From Planctomycetota bacterium (GTDB lineage Bacteria; Planctomycetota; Phycisphaerae; WQYP01), in assembly GCA_021785435.1 (NCBI GenBank), contig JAJYFE010000015.1, forward strand, positions 1 to 43,945: a stretch of DNA of 43,945 nucleotides, in the 5' to 3' direction. The notes under the pieces were generated by a model, which made no database searches, was not told where the DNA came from, and saw only the letters and a list, made by a program, of their open reading frames with translations. Each line of letters starts with the position of its first letter. Positions within the stretch are counted from its first letter, which is position 1. Shown in pieces: positions 16,621-25,599 of this stretch. A program made the position numbers and the translations under genes.

Positions 16621-17901
16621 TCAACGGCAATCCCAAGGCAGGGCACAGACGTGCCTGGAAAGCGGTTCGAGTCGCGCCGTAGGGGCGATGACCAGGCCGG
16701 GGGCAATCTTCAAATGGGGATAGGTGGCGCGAAAGGCCTCAATGCCGCGGGTGTCCCGGGAAGAAGGATGCGAAGTCAGTTTGATTTCGATTGGGAAAAA
16801 CGTTCCGTCGCGTTCCAGCAGCAGGTCTACTTCGGCTCCTCCCTGGCTGCGCCAATGATATACAACGGGGGGTGTCGCCAATGTTCCCGCCAGTTTGCGA
16901 ATTTCCGCGACCACTGCGGATTCAAACAGAGCGCCGGCGAGCGGATGTCCCGCCAACGCTTGAGGTGTGGAAATGGCCTGTAGGCTGCATGCCAGCCCGG
17001 TATCCGCCAAGTATCCCTTCGGTTTGGAACCGATACGTTTGATGGTATTGCCGTGATAGGCGGGAACTTCATACCATTGAAACGTCGCTTGGAGCGTGGC
17101 CAGCCAACGTCGGGCCGTCTGTGGCGTAACGCTCAACTCCCGCCCCAACTGGCTATGGTTGATCTCCTGCGCCGTCAGGGCGGCGGCGAGGCGCACAAAC
17201 CGTCCAAACTGCTGCCAGTCGCCCACGTCGGTAACCAGCCGGGCATCGCGCTCAATGTACGTACGCAAGTACGCCCGATGAAAATCAGCGATCCAATCCA
17301 GCTCCAAGGCATCCGTTTCGGGCAAAAAACCGCGCCAAAGTTGCTCGTATAACGTACGGTTGAGCGTTAACCGTGGCGGCGCAGAAGCCGCGAATTCACG
17401 AGGCTCGCGCAGATAACGTTCGAGCCAGGAATCTTCCCCGCTCGCCTGGGCAATTTCCGTGAGACAAAATCCCTCGAGATCAAGGAAAACCGCCCGCCCC
17501 GCCAGCGACTCACTAATTGACTTGAGCACCGACCACTGCTGTGAACCCGTTAGTACGTATTGGCTGACGCGCCGGCCGGCGGCGTTGGCGCGCCCGCCGC
17601 CTCCGGTGAACGGCGTAGTGGGGTGATCCACCCGCCGTTTTATGGAAGCGACAAGTTCCGGAGCGTACTGAATTTCATCCATAATCAGAGGCGGAGGATG
17701 GTTATCCAGGAACAAATCTGGATCGTGCCGGGCGTTACCGACGTCGGTAACGGGGTCAAATACAATCGCCTCCCAACCCGGCAACTCATGGGTCAGCAAG
17801 GTGCTCTTACCAACCTGCCGGCCACCGGTGACGACAACCACCGCAAATCGCTTGAGCATATTTATCAGCTTGCCCGCCAACAGGCGTTTTTTGTATTTCA
17901 T
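16621..17901 (-). CDS. AAA ATPase with DUF4143 and PD-(D/E)XK-like C-terminus
   Basis: An intact 426-aa relative of the neighbouring pseudogene. Walker A is TGGRQVGKSTLL, Walker B is PPLIMDEIQYAPEL, and a sensor block reads YVLTGSQQWSVLKSISESLA. The DUF4143 region follows, with FHRAYLRTYIERDARLVTDV, LGRELSVTPQTARRWLATL (a helix-turn-helix-like segment) and YLADTGLACSLQAI. The C-terminus GGAEVDLLLERDG...FFPIEIKLTSHPS has the E-x-D...E-x-K spacing of a restriction-like nuclease fold. Such proteins are widespread and fast-evolving in environmental bacteria and archaea, and their role is unknown. The promoter region suggests a leaderless mRNA (TAAAAT 6 nt before ATG). It lies 46 nt upstream of the decayed copy, so the two may be tandem duplicates. 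Confidence 0.85.
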   Translation of the reverse strand: MKYKKRLLAGKLINMLKRFAVVVVTGGRQVGKSTLLTHELPGWEAIVFDPVTDVGNARHDPDLFLDNHPPPLIMDEIQYAPELVASIKRRVDHPTTPFTGGGGRANAAGRRVSQYVLTGSQQWSVLKSISESLAGRAVFLDLEGFCLTEIAQASGEDSWLERYLREPREFAASAPPRLTLNRTLYEQLWRGFLPETDALELDWIADFHRAYLRTYIERDARLVTDVGDWQQFGRFVRLAAALTAQEINHSQLGRELSVTPQTARRWLATLQATFQWYEVPAYHGNTIKRIGSKPKGYLADTGLACSLQAISTPQALAGHPLAGALFESAVVAEIRKLAGTLATPPVVYHWRSQGGAEVDLLLERDGTFFPIEIKLTSHPSSRDTRGIEAFRATYPHLKIAPGLVIAPTARLEPLSRHVCALPWDCR

Positions 17902-17940
17902 CCACGTATTTTAGTGATTGTATCATCATAATGCAATCAC
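17902..17940 (-). promoter_or_regulatory. Promoter and palindrome upstream of the ATPase
   Basis: On the minus strand TTGCAT, a 17-nt spacer, TAAAAT and six bases precede the ATG at 17901. An inverted repeat, GTGATTGTAT (17914-17923) against ATGCAATCAC (17931-17940, one mismatch), covers the -35 to spacer region and could be an operator. The remainder to 18227 shows no gene. Confidence 0.4.
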
Positions 17941-18227
17941 CTAAGCGCTTCAAAAATGTCGTGTCGAGCGCCTCAAATCTGACATCCCTGAAGCGGTTGC
18001 GCAACACACACCGTTGCCAATTCACCACCATCCGTCGTCCCATTTCGCCGTGTTCCTGAACGCTGAGCTCGCCTTTTGCCGATTTCGGAGGAACCGCAAA
18101 GCGTGATTTCGCGGGCCTCTTAGAATGGGCGTGGATTTTTTGCACGCTCGTATAGAAGACGGGGTGTGCCAAAACTCGCGCTGCCACCGCGATTTCCGAA
18201 GGATTCGACCATTTACGCTACGGAAAA

Positions 18228-18863
18228 ATGGCAAAAGTCGAGCTGAGGCCATACCATTTAACCTCCGTGACCACCACAGTAGCTTCGTGGCCTACCAGTA
18301 ACGCGCGGCGCCGGGATGGTGCTGGCGGCAGAAATCCTCCAATACCGTCGCGGCGTGTTCGCGCAGCAGACGGAGTGTTTCCGCACGGTCGTAGTGCGGC
18401 CGGCGCGTTCGATGTGGCGAGTACACCTGAAACCAAAAACGCAGCGCGGGGTCCTGGATTGTATAATGACTGTTCTTGGCGGCACGCCGGCATGTTCCCA
18501 AAGGTCTTTCCCGGTTTCGCACGGAAGCGTCCAAAGAGTCGCTGGAGCAGCGGCGACAAATTAGTCCGGGCGGCCCGCAGACGGCACGCTATCTCCGACG
18601 CCTTCATCGCGCCCCGGCCAATGTCCTCCAGCATCGAACTCACTTCGGGGCCGGAAATTCCCTCATCCCGCAGCACGCGCGAAGGTTCCTGATCCAGGTA
18701 GGGCGCGCCCCAAGAATAACCCCGCTGGCAAATCGACCGCCGAGACCTTGGTATCCACGAAGTCCCCGTACTTCAGAATGCCACCGACCAGGGCAAAACG
18801 GCTGAAAGATTCCCGCGTGGATCGTTCCAGCCGGCAGGCTGCGCCAAACGCCGCGTAGTCCAT
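18228..18863 (-). pseudogene. AAA ATPase (DUF234 type), C-terminal remnant
   Basis: Pieces in different minus-strand frames match the C-terminal half of DUF234-type ATPases. From high to low coordinates: FSRFALVGGILKYGDFVDTK (the GGIP-Y segment), then LRDEGISGPEVSSMLEDIG and GAMKASEIACRLR (winged-helix region), LLQRLFGRF, then the DUF234 hallmark YTIQDPALRFWFQVYSPHR, and finally a VTEVKWYG nuclease-like end. The N-terminal P-loop part is absent and frame changes are needed at several places. It is the third ATPase of this broad group within 3.4 kb, and each is from a distinguishable subfamily. Confidence 0.65.
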
Positions 18864-18881
18864 TGGACCTACGTGCGGCCT

Positions 18882-18940
18882 GTAGGGCCGACGCCCCCAT
18901 CGGCCATGCCGCCGATAGCCGACGAGGGCGGCGGCTCTAC
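18882..18940 (-). repeat. Dispersed GTAG-GCCGA palindromic repeat, copy 1
   Basis: This roughly 59-bp unit has ends GTAGGGCCGA and CGGCTCTAC and an internal ATCGGCCATG. A 56-bp copy in the opposite orientation lies at 39465-39520 (GTAGAGCCGA...CATGGCCGAT...CGGCCCTAC). The ends form an imperfect palindrome. Nothing else is recognised in the gap 18864-19191. Confidence 0.6.
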
Positions 18941-19191
18941 CTTAGCCAATATCCACAGCCCTGCTTCGAGGTGGGACGGAAGCGGTTCATTGAATCCATC
19001 GCCATTGAACGCTGAGCGCAAACCGCTCTAGGTTTTGATCCAGGTGAAGAGATCGCTCCCATCCGGCGGTAAGACCAGATGCAACCTGTCCGCAAGGCAG
19101 GAGCAACCATCCCGGATTATCCACCGCGTGGTAACCATGGACGAAATCGGCGTATCGCTGGGCGGGAGCGTCCGAGCAACGCACCAGGGCG

Positions 19192-22179
19192 TCAACGCGG
19201 TCGCGGAGTCAGAGCTACGCGAGCGAAAGCGCTGTCGCCCCAGCGGGCGCCGCCTACCAGGGATATAAAGGCTTGGGTCGCATGGGTCGGAGCTCTTACC
19301 AAAAAGCTCCGCCGGGTCCACGATTTCGCCTTATGCAAGCTCGGCGCGCCATAAATTGTCATGTCGCCAAAGCCGTCTTGGCCTTCCCACACCGTACCGG
19401 TTGGGCCACCCTCAAAATCGATTCGAACATACGTGTTGTTCGCGTTCGCCTGATACATGAAGCTTAATTTATACGTCACCGCCCCGACGACTGGAAATGG
19501 GTTCGATTTCCATATTGGCGCGCGGGGGCTGTTGTTGCCAGCGACGGCGATGGACACGTACGCCGTGGGCTGGCCGCGGTCTGCCGGGGTGGGAATTTCG
19601 CGCATAAGCCCAGCCTGGTACATCCATTGGGTATTCGTCGGCCTTCCGCCGGGCGTCCACGTGGCTGCGGTGGCGGTCCAGTCCGCGGGCAGAGCGGCGC
19701 TTTGCGGGGAAGCGGCTGCGAAATTTCCATTCAGGGGATAGGTTATGGATGCCGGCTTACGCCTGTTGCCAGCCGCTTGTGCTGGCGGCGCAGGCGTGCA
19801 GACGATGTGGGCAAAACTGCTGACCCCCCACGCGGAGGTATGCAACAAGGCGACCGTGGCGAAGCGCGCCTCAACCGGAGCCTTCACCATCCAGGTTTGT
19901 CGGCTCCACTCCTGGCGTTCGGTGATTGCCGCGAAACTGGGTGTGGGTAACGCGGTTGTCCGACAGGAACCTTCAGGCCTGGTGGCTGCCTTATTGGCCC
20001 AGAAGCCAACGCGGACGAAGGCGCCGCCGGCGTCGGTTTGGTAGCTGAAAGAGAGTTTGTAACTGCATCCACCGATTACCGGGAAGGCGTTCGAGATCCA
20101 TTCCTTGTCGCCGCCGGAGTTGCTCGTCTCGATGGAGAACATGGCGCCCGGGTTGCCGCCGGTGGTGTGGTAAGTCCACCTTGTGCCTGCCGCCTTGCCG
20201 GAAATCAGCTTCGCGGTCCAGTCCGCTGGCCCGCTGGCGGAGGCTTCTGCAACCGCCAAGTTCCCATTCGGAATTAAGTTGGTAAGCTGGCGAACCGCGG
20301 TAGCGCGAGTCACGCGCCGCACTGCCTCGTGGACGGCGGGAAAAGGCACGCGGCTGGCGTAGCGCTTCGCCCAGGGGCTCCAGATATTTGCGTAAATGAC
20401 CGAATCACGGTGGGGGCGCCAGAACCAGATGCTGTAGTCATGCGGATCCTTCGTGAGCAACCCCAGCGCCCGGCGGATCTGCGTCGCCTCGTGTCGGGCT
20501 TCCAGCTCAAATTCGCCGATAATCAGCGGTACCTGCCAACGGTTTTCCACCGTGTCCAAACCGCCGCGAATAAAGTTTTCGTCCGCGCCCTGCCCCGGAG
20601 TCATGTGTTTGGAATAAGCCACCTGGTCGTAAGGCGCATCAATGGAAAAGTGAATTGGCGCCCACATCGATTCCGTGGCCCAGCCCCAGCCGGCGTTCCA
20701 ATCACTGACCAGGATAATATGGCGTTTGTCGTAGTGGCGAATGGTCTTGATGCAGCGCCGGTACCAGTTGCGCAGCGGGGCGGCCGATTTCGGGGACAAA
20801 CCGGTGCCGGGCCAGCTCGGCTCATTCCAAAGCTCATACACGGCGACACGCGGGTCGTTTCTAAAGCGGTGGGCAATCGCCGCCCACATAGGGATCATCT
20901 CACTCGTCTCGGCGATGGTTTTCGGATATGAGTGGTCGTCAATCGCCACGTAGAGGCCGGCACGGGTGATCGTCGCCACGTCCGGGGCGATCATCCGCCT
21001 GACGAATTTCGCCGGCCCCAACTTGGCCAGCAGATTCACCTTCCCCGGAAATCCCAGAGGGGAGATCGCCAGACGTATACAGTTGATGCCGAGGCGGCGA
21101 TAGTGCTCGGCTTGGCTACGTAGCGATCCGAAATCCGCCCGCTCGTACATTTGGCACGCCTGGCAGCGGCTCATGCCCACCAGGCGAAAGGGATGGCCCT
21201 GGCTGTTGACGATCTGATCGCCTTCGACGTGCAGCCACCAACCCGCCGGTCCCTGCGCTGGCTGCACCAGGGGAACCTTCAAAAGTTGGCTTTGCCACCT
21301 GGCGTGGTTCGCGCTAAAGTCGTTCACCCGCAAGCGGACCGCGTATCGGCCGCCCGCCAGACCTCCGATAACCAGGCGGTGGGTGCGCGAAAAGGACGCG
21401 ACGCAGCGGCGCACAATTATTTTTCCGGTTGGGTTCTGGAGCGTCAAGCTGCCGGCTGTTTTGCGGTTGGTGTGCCACCGTATCGTCAAAACACCGGGTG
21501 CAATTCGCACCTGCGGGGGCGCGATGACGGGTGGTCCGGATAAGGTTTGCAACTGGGGCACCCGCACGCTGGCCCAACCGGAGGCGGGCAACCGCTGCGG
21601 TATCTGCCGCCCCACCATGTGTTTTTGCAGATCCAGCAGCATCAGCGCGCTGACGGCGATTTGCAGCGGAGTGTACTGGATTGTGGATAGGTCAAAGCGA
21701 GCCATCAGGGCGCCCCGTCTTTTCAACCAGGTGCATTGAATTCCCGCCCGCTCGCACGAGGGCCGTCCATGCTTGAAAAGGATGGTCCAAGGTTGCTGGC
21801 CGCTGAGCGATTCATTGCGCAGTCGCAGGTACAGCTGCCGGTGCACCGCCACGTAGGTTTGTCCGTAAACGTGGCGCCAGCCCCGCCAGTGCGTCCAGCG
21901 GGTGAATCCTCCGATGTACAGATAGAGGTAGCGCCCACGAACCGCCGTCTTGAGGCAGCGTAGGGTGGGGGCACCAGCCGGCGTGGTCGGCGTGCTGGCC
22001 CGCGCTAGCGCCGGCACCGCCTGCCAGCGGATGGCGGCGGCGGGCGCGGACGACTTGGCTGCCGTGTTCACCGCAGTGGCTCGCTCGGACGCCACTGCGG
22101 CCCTCTCGTTCGGTGATGTCGCGCCCCACGTGACGAGCAGCAACAACCCGATGGTGCAGGCCGCAACGAAACGCTTCAT
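19192..22179 (-). CDS. Secreted GH5-like glycoside hydrolase, large multidomain paralogue
   Basis: A 995-aa secreted protein. It starts with a signal peptide (MKRFVAACTIGLLLLVTWG); ATG at 22179, GGAAGG upstream. Residues about 50-310 form an N-terminal extension with beta-sandwich-like content and no recognised family. The catalytic (beta/alpha)8 domain spans about 312-625, with the acid/base glutamate E453 in YELWNEPSW and the nucleophile E556 in PLIIGEFELE, as in clan GH-A (GH5/cellulase-like). Two C-terminal carbohydrate-binding-like modules follow (about 635-825 and 835-995), both with FP-V-x-G...Y-LSF-YQ cores. The first module resembles that of the neighbouring hydrolase at 22494-24092, so the genes are tandem paralogues. 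The substrate is probably a beta-mannan, glucan or similar plant or algal polymer, which is inference. The usual clan His-Asn pair reads His-Ser here (DDHSY). Confidence 0.82.
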   Translation of the reverse strand: MKRFVAACTIGLLLLVTWGATSPNERAAVASERATAVNTAAKSSAPAAAIRWQAVPALARASTPTTPAGAPTLRCLKTAVRGRYLYLYIGGFTRWTHWRGWRHVYGQTYVAVHRQLYLRLRNESLSGQQPWTILFKHGRPSCERAGIQCTWLKRRGALMARFDLSTIQYTPLQIAVSALMLLDLQKHMVGRQIPQRLPASGWASVRVPQLQTLSGPPVIAPPQVRIAPGVLTIRWHTNRKTAGSLTLQNPTGKIIVRRCVASFSRTHRLVIGGLAGGRYAVRLRVNDFSANHARWQSQLLKVPLVQPAQGPAGWWLHVEGDQIVNSQGHPFRLVGMSRCQACQMYERADFGSLRSQAEHYRRLGINCIRLAISPLGFPGKVNLLAKLGPAKFVRRMIAPDVATITRAGLYVAIDDHSYPKTIAETSEMIPMWAAIAHRFRNDPRVAVYELWNEPSWPGTGLSPKSAAPLRNWYRRCIKTIRHYDKRHIILVSDWNAGWGWATESMWAPIHFSIDAPYDQVAYSKHMTPGQGADENFIRGGLDTVENRWQVPLIIGEFELEARHEATQIRRALGLLTKDPHDYSIWFWRPHRDSVIYANIWSPWAKRYASRVPFPAVHEAVRRVTRATAVRQLTNLIPNGNLAVAEASASGPADWTAKLISGKAAGTRWTYHTTGGNPGAMFSIETSNSGGDKEWISNAFPVIGGCSYKLSFSYQTDAGGAFVRVGFWANKAATRPEGSCRTTALPTPSFAAITERQEWSRQTWMVKAPVEARFATVALLHTSAWGVSSFAHIVCTPAPPAQAAGNRRKPASITYPLNGNFAAASPQSAALPADWTATAATWTPGGRPTNTQWMYQAGLMREIPTPADRGQPTAYVSIAVAGNNSPRAPIWKSNPFPVVGAVTYKLSFMYQANANNTYVRIDFEGGPTGTVWEGQDGFGDMTIYGAPSLHKAKSWTRRSFLVRAPTHATQAFISLVGGARWGDSAFARVALTPRPR

Positions 22180-22290
22180 AAAAAACACCGCCTTCCCGTT
22201 CCTCTTTTTTCCTCCGTCCGTCCTCTGCCTCCCACCTTGGCGGGGGGCGTCCCCCGGGTGTCACCAGGCGCCGCCTTGCGCCGCGCTACA

Positions 22291-22322
22291 GTTCAGTCGC
22301 CCACGGCGACCTTGGGGCTATG
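22291..22322 (-). repeat. Dispersed GGTCGCCGTGGGCGACT repeat between hydrolase genes
   Basis: On the minus strand the segment reads AGCCCCAAGGTCGCCGTGGG then CGACTGAAC. This matches copies at 39411-39441 and 39521-39551, and a diverged copy at 9983-10010. The core GTCGCC...GGCGAC is self-complementary and would form a small hairpin. The rest of 22180-22493 is non-coding, with one GTGAACGGTTAC motif at 22419-22430. Confidence 0.7.
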
Positions 22323-22493
22323 CGGTGCCTGCGGTCTCTGGTTCATAGCCCGGAGCGCTGGAAGTCCCGACCCAAGTGGGATAAGCGACGGGTCAGGGCG
22401 GCCCCAATGCTTCGGCTCGTGAACGGTTACGTAAACTCTTTGCATCTCGCAGCCGCCACCGCCCCCGTACGTTCGGGAGGACCTCGGCTATTT

Positions 22494-24092
22494 TCATTTC
22501 GCCGGGACCAGGGCGATATGCGCAAACAAGCTTTCCCCCCAAGCTGCGGCGTGGAGCAGGCAAACCGTGGCGAAGCACGCCTTGGCTGGTGTCTTTATCG
22601 AACAGATTTTTTCCGCCCATTCTCCGCGCCTGGTTATTGCGGCCAGGCTGGGCTGCTTCAGGCGGCCAGTTTGGAAACAGCCGTCTGGCCGGTTGGCCGC
22701 CGGATTTCTCCAGAAGTTCACACGCACTGAGGCATAGGAAGTGTCCGTTTGATAGTCGAATGACAACCGGTACACGCGACCGCCTTTTACCGGAAATGCC
22801 TCCGAAACCCATCGCTTGTCGCCGCCGGACCTGGCTGTCGCGATGGCAACAAAAGCGCCAGGATGGCCTCCGGCGAGGTGGTAAGCCCACGTCGTGCCAG
22901 CCTTTTCCCCCGAAATCAGCTCGGGCTTCCATCCCAAGGGAATTCGGCGGAAGGGATAGGAATACTCAAGATTACCATTGAATATCAGGTTGGCCTGTCC
23001 GTTCGTTTGCCGCTCCCGTGCCACCCGCTGTTTTACGCCCACAGTGCAAAAGGCGGCGAACGGCACACGACTGGCGTGACGTTTCGCCCAAGGGCTCCAG
23101 AGGTTCACAAACCTCTCGGCCTCGGAACCCGCCCCCCAAAACCAGACGCTATATTGGTATGGATCATGATTGAGGATCGTGAGTAAGCGCGACAGGGCGT
23201 CCTGCGTCATTAGGCCACGGCCCAGTTCCAGTTCGCCGATAATCATCGGCACATGCCAGCGGCTCTCCACAGAATCCAGCGCGCTTCGGACGAAGGCCCC
23301 GGTGCAATGATCCCTTGCCATGTGCTTGGAATAGGCCACCTCGTTGTAGGGCGCGTCGACGGAAAAATGAATTGGCGCCCACGTGGGTTCCGTCGCATCG
23401 CCCCACCCGGCATTCCAGTCGCTCACCAGGATGATGTGGCGTGTATCGTATTGGCGGACGGCCGCGATGCAGCGCCGGTACCACTCGCGCAATGGCGCGG
23501 CCGATTTGGCGGACAGGCCGGTGGGATACCACTGCGGCTCATTCCACAATTCGTAAACCGCAACCCTCGGGTTATCTCGGTAGCGACGGGCGATGGCGGC
23601 CCACAGGGGGATTAGGTCGCGTTGCCACTGTTTTCGTTGTCTGACCGCCTTTTTCCATGACGGATACCAGTTGTGGACATCGATGACCGCGTACATGCCC
23701 GCTTTCACGATCGTTGCCACGTCCGGAGCGATCATATACTTCACAAATTTCGCCGGCCCGAGCTCGTTTAATAGATTTATATTGGAGCCAAAAAGGTGGA
23801 ACGGAGATACGCCGAACCGTATACAGTTCATGCCCAGCCGCCGGTAGTACCGAACCAAGTCTCCGAAGGATCCGAACTGCACCCGCTCCGCCATTTCATC
23901 AGATTGGGGGTATCCAATCCCAACCAAGCGAAAGGGATGGCCATGGCTGTTGACGATCTGATCGCCTGCCACGTGCAGCCACCACGCAGGCCGGCCGGGC
24001 GCCAGCGCCGCCGGGGGAACAGTCTGGACTACGGTGCCGGCCAGTGCAATGGCGATTGCTCCAACGACGCCGCAGAGGCGTGAAACGCGCAT
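22494..24092 (-). CDS. Secreted GH5-like glycoside hydrolase with C-terminal CBM
   Basis: A 532-aa secreted enzyme. It has a signal peptide MRVSRLCGVVGAIAIALAG, and the ATG at 24092 is preceded by GGAGGAGG. The catalytic domain begins at WWLHVAGDQIVNSHGHPFRL and has the GH-A features: RLGMNCIRFGVSP, VIDVHNW (the substrate-site His-Asn), the acid/base E185 in YELWNEPQW, and the nucleophile E287 in MIIGELELG. Residues about 375-532 form a carbohydrate-binding-like module (NLIFNGNLEY...FPVKGGRVYRLSFDYQTD). It should act outside the cytoplasm on a beta-linked polysaccharide; family-level specificity needs comparison. It is the middle gene of a pseudopilin-hydrolase-hydrolase run and the more canonical of the two paralogues. 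Confidence 0.85.
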   Translation of the reverse strand: MRVSRLCGVVGAIAIALAGTVVQTVPPAALAPGRPAWWLHVAGDQIVNSHGHPFRLVGIGYPQSDEMAERVQFGSFGDLVRYYRRLGMNCIRFGVSPFHLFGSNINLLNELGPAKFVKYMIAPDVATIVKAGMYAVIDVHNWYPSWKKAVRQRKQWQRDLIPLWAAIARRYRDNPRVAVYELWNEPQWYPTGLSAKSAAPLREWYRRCIAAVRQYDTRHIILVSDWNAGWGDATEPTWAPIHFSVDAPYNEVAYSKHMARDHCTGAFVRSALDSVESRWHVPMIIGELELGRGLMTQDALSRLLTILNHDPYQYSVWFWGAGSEAERFVNLWSPWAKRHASRVPFAAFCTVGVKQRVARERQTNGQANLIFNGNLEYSYPFRRIPLGWKPELISGEKAGTTWAYHLAGGHPGAFVAIATARSGGDKRWVSEAFPVKGGRVYRLSFDYQTDTSYASVRVNFWRNPAANRPDGCFQTGRLKQPSLAAITRRGEWAEKICSIKTPAKACFATVCLLHAAAWGESLFAHIALVPAK

Positions 24093-24142
24093 GATGTCCT
24101 CCTCCGTGTCCCCTCTCGGCCCGCGCCACAAGCGCCGGCGAC

Positions 24143-25423
24143 CTACCAAGCGGTGCTGCTGGGGCTATTCGCCGCCGCGACGGCAGGATTCACCACCCGC
24201 ACCGGCACCATGCATATGTCGAATGGCGCCTCCAGCGGTGCGACACGGTGTCCGAATCCTTGCTCCTCCCACCCGCCCTCGTTGAGGGGATAACTCGAAA
24301 GGCCCACCTGGTTCTGGTCCGTCGTCCCGTTGACGACGGCCGGGTCAGCGTTGGAGTAAGTAAAGATGTTGTCGCCATTCTGCCCCACGTAGGGCGACGT
24401 CTCCCAGGTGACATGGTCATCGCCGAAACCGACGTTCTGGCCATCACCGGCATGATTGCCGGAGTTGTAAATAGACGGGCCGTAGGTGTTGGCCGTCGGC
24501 AGGGTCGTGGTGATGCGGTTGTAAACGCCCCAACTGTTATCGCTATGATCGACGGGGGCCATATCACTAACCAGGACGACGCCGCTCGTAGCGCCCTCGG
24601 TGGTCCACCAGCGCCCGACCGTGCCCAAAGTGTTGCCGCCCCGCCAGTTGTAGAACCAGGGATAATTGATCGAGTAGCTGAGCCCCTGTCCGGAGGTGTC
24701 CGTGTTATAACCCAGCCCCGTTGAGCAAGCGCCGCCGGGATTCGTGAAATTCTCGTTGTAGAAGAAGACCTGTCCCGTTGGGTTGTAGCCCCAGCTCCAC
24801 TTCTCGGGTGAGGGACCCACGGCCAGGGGGTCGGACGGGCAGACGAAGATTGCCGGCGTGGCGTAACCCTGCAGCACGAGCAGCCACAACGCCGGTGTCG
24901 GAACCGGAGGAATGCCGTCGGCGGAAGCGGCGTTGTCGTACCAGTCCTGAACCGCCTCCTGCGGGGTCGTCGGATACGGCACGAGGCCGCCCGATTGGTC
25001 GGGGAAATTGACGATGAAATTGGTCGGCCAACCATTGGCCAGATTGTTCGGCGGCATGTAGGGTACCGGGAACGTGCCATTGCTGCTCTGACTGTAGGTA
25101 ATCATCGATTGGATGATGCCGCGGATGTTGGCCATGCAGACGGCCCGGTTGGCCAGTTCCCGGGCTTTGGCCAAGGCGGGCAGCAGAATGGAAACAAGGA
25201 TCGCAATGATCGAGATCACCACCAGCAGCTCGATCAGGGTAAAGCCGGTTTCCTGCGCATCTTGACCCCGGTCAGGATGCAGCCATCGGTTCCCGGTTTT
25301 GAACCGGACCAACTCCCTGTACGTATGGACCACTACGGACCTCCGGCCGCCGCCCAAGCGTCGGAACTCGTGTGAGTGCACCACGGAAACGCCGTCACCG
25401 GGAAGTAAACCCTGCCGTGCCAT
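24143..25423 (-). CDS. Pseudopilin-like protein (prepilin N-terminal methylation domain)
   Basis: A 426-aa protein with the type II secretion/type IV pilin signal G60[19 protein letters not shown], in which Glu65 is the conserved fifth residue of the mature protein. The large C-terminal domain ends with a motif of the planctomycete pseudopilin kind, [18 protein letters not shown]. In PVC bacteria these proteins are made in large numbers beside secreted carbohydrate enzymes and may form surface or secretion structures; the precise role is unknown. AAGGAGG lies 6 nt before ATG 25423, which makes a 59-residue pre-cleavage leader, far longer than the usual 5-25. It lies 50 nt upstream of the GH5-like gene and is probably co-transcribed with it. 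Confidence 0.88.
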   Translation of the reverse strand: MARQGLLPGDGVSVVHSHEFRRLGGGRRSVVVHTYRELVRFKTGNRWLHPDRGQDAQETGFTLIELLVVISIIAILVSILLPALAKARELANRAVCMANIRGIIQSMITYSQSSNGTFPVPYMPPNNLANGWPTNFIVNFPDQSGGLVPYPTTPQEAVQDWYDNAASADGIPPVPTPALWLLVLQGYATPAIFVCPSDPLAVGPSPEKWSWGYNPTGQVFFYNENFTNPGGACSTGLGYNTDTSGQGLSYSINYPWFYNWRGGNTLGTVGRWWTTEGATSGVVLVSDMAPVDHSDNSWGVYNRITTTLPTANTYGPSIYNSGNHAGDGQNVGFGDDHVTWETSPYVGQNGDNIFTYSNADPAVVNGTTDQNQVGLSSYPLNEGGWEEQGFGHRVAPLEAPFDICMVPVRVVNPAVAAANSPSSTAW

Positions 25424-25519
25424 AAGGCACCTCCTTGTTCAGTCCGCCCTGGGGAATTCAGGCCCGAGCCGCGCGGCCCGAGTTCAACCAAACCTGTCCT
25501 CGCCGAGGCGGGTGAAGAT

Positions 25520-25553
25520 TTCACTTTTCGTTTTTTCCTTTTACTTTTCCTTT
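25520..25553. other. Polypyrimidine (plus) / polypurine (minus) tract
   Basis: A run of C and T, written TTTTCGTTTTTTCCTTTTAC and similar, upstream of the pseudopilin. On its coding strand it reads as repeated AAAAGGAAAA. It could be an UP-element-like or structural tract. A clear promoter was not found beside it. Confidence 0.35.
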
Positions 25554-25599
25554 ACGGTTCCCTGCCGCCTGACCGCTATAACCTAAAACCCGTCTGCGT

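Noticed and set aside
16640..16690. Possible tRNA T-arm (GGTTCGAGTC)
   Set aside because: No flanking stem, acceptor or anticodon arm; it lies inside the 3' end of the intact ATPase gene.
17941..18187. Short minus-strand frame upstream of the intact ATPase
   Set aside because: No recognisable motif or ribosome-binding site, and it overlaps the ATPase start region.
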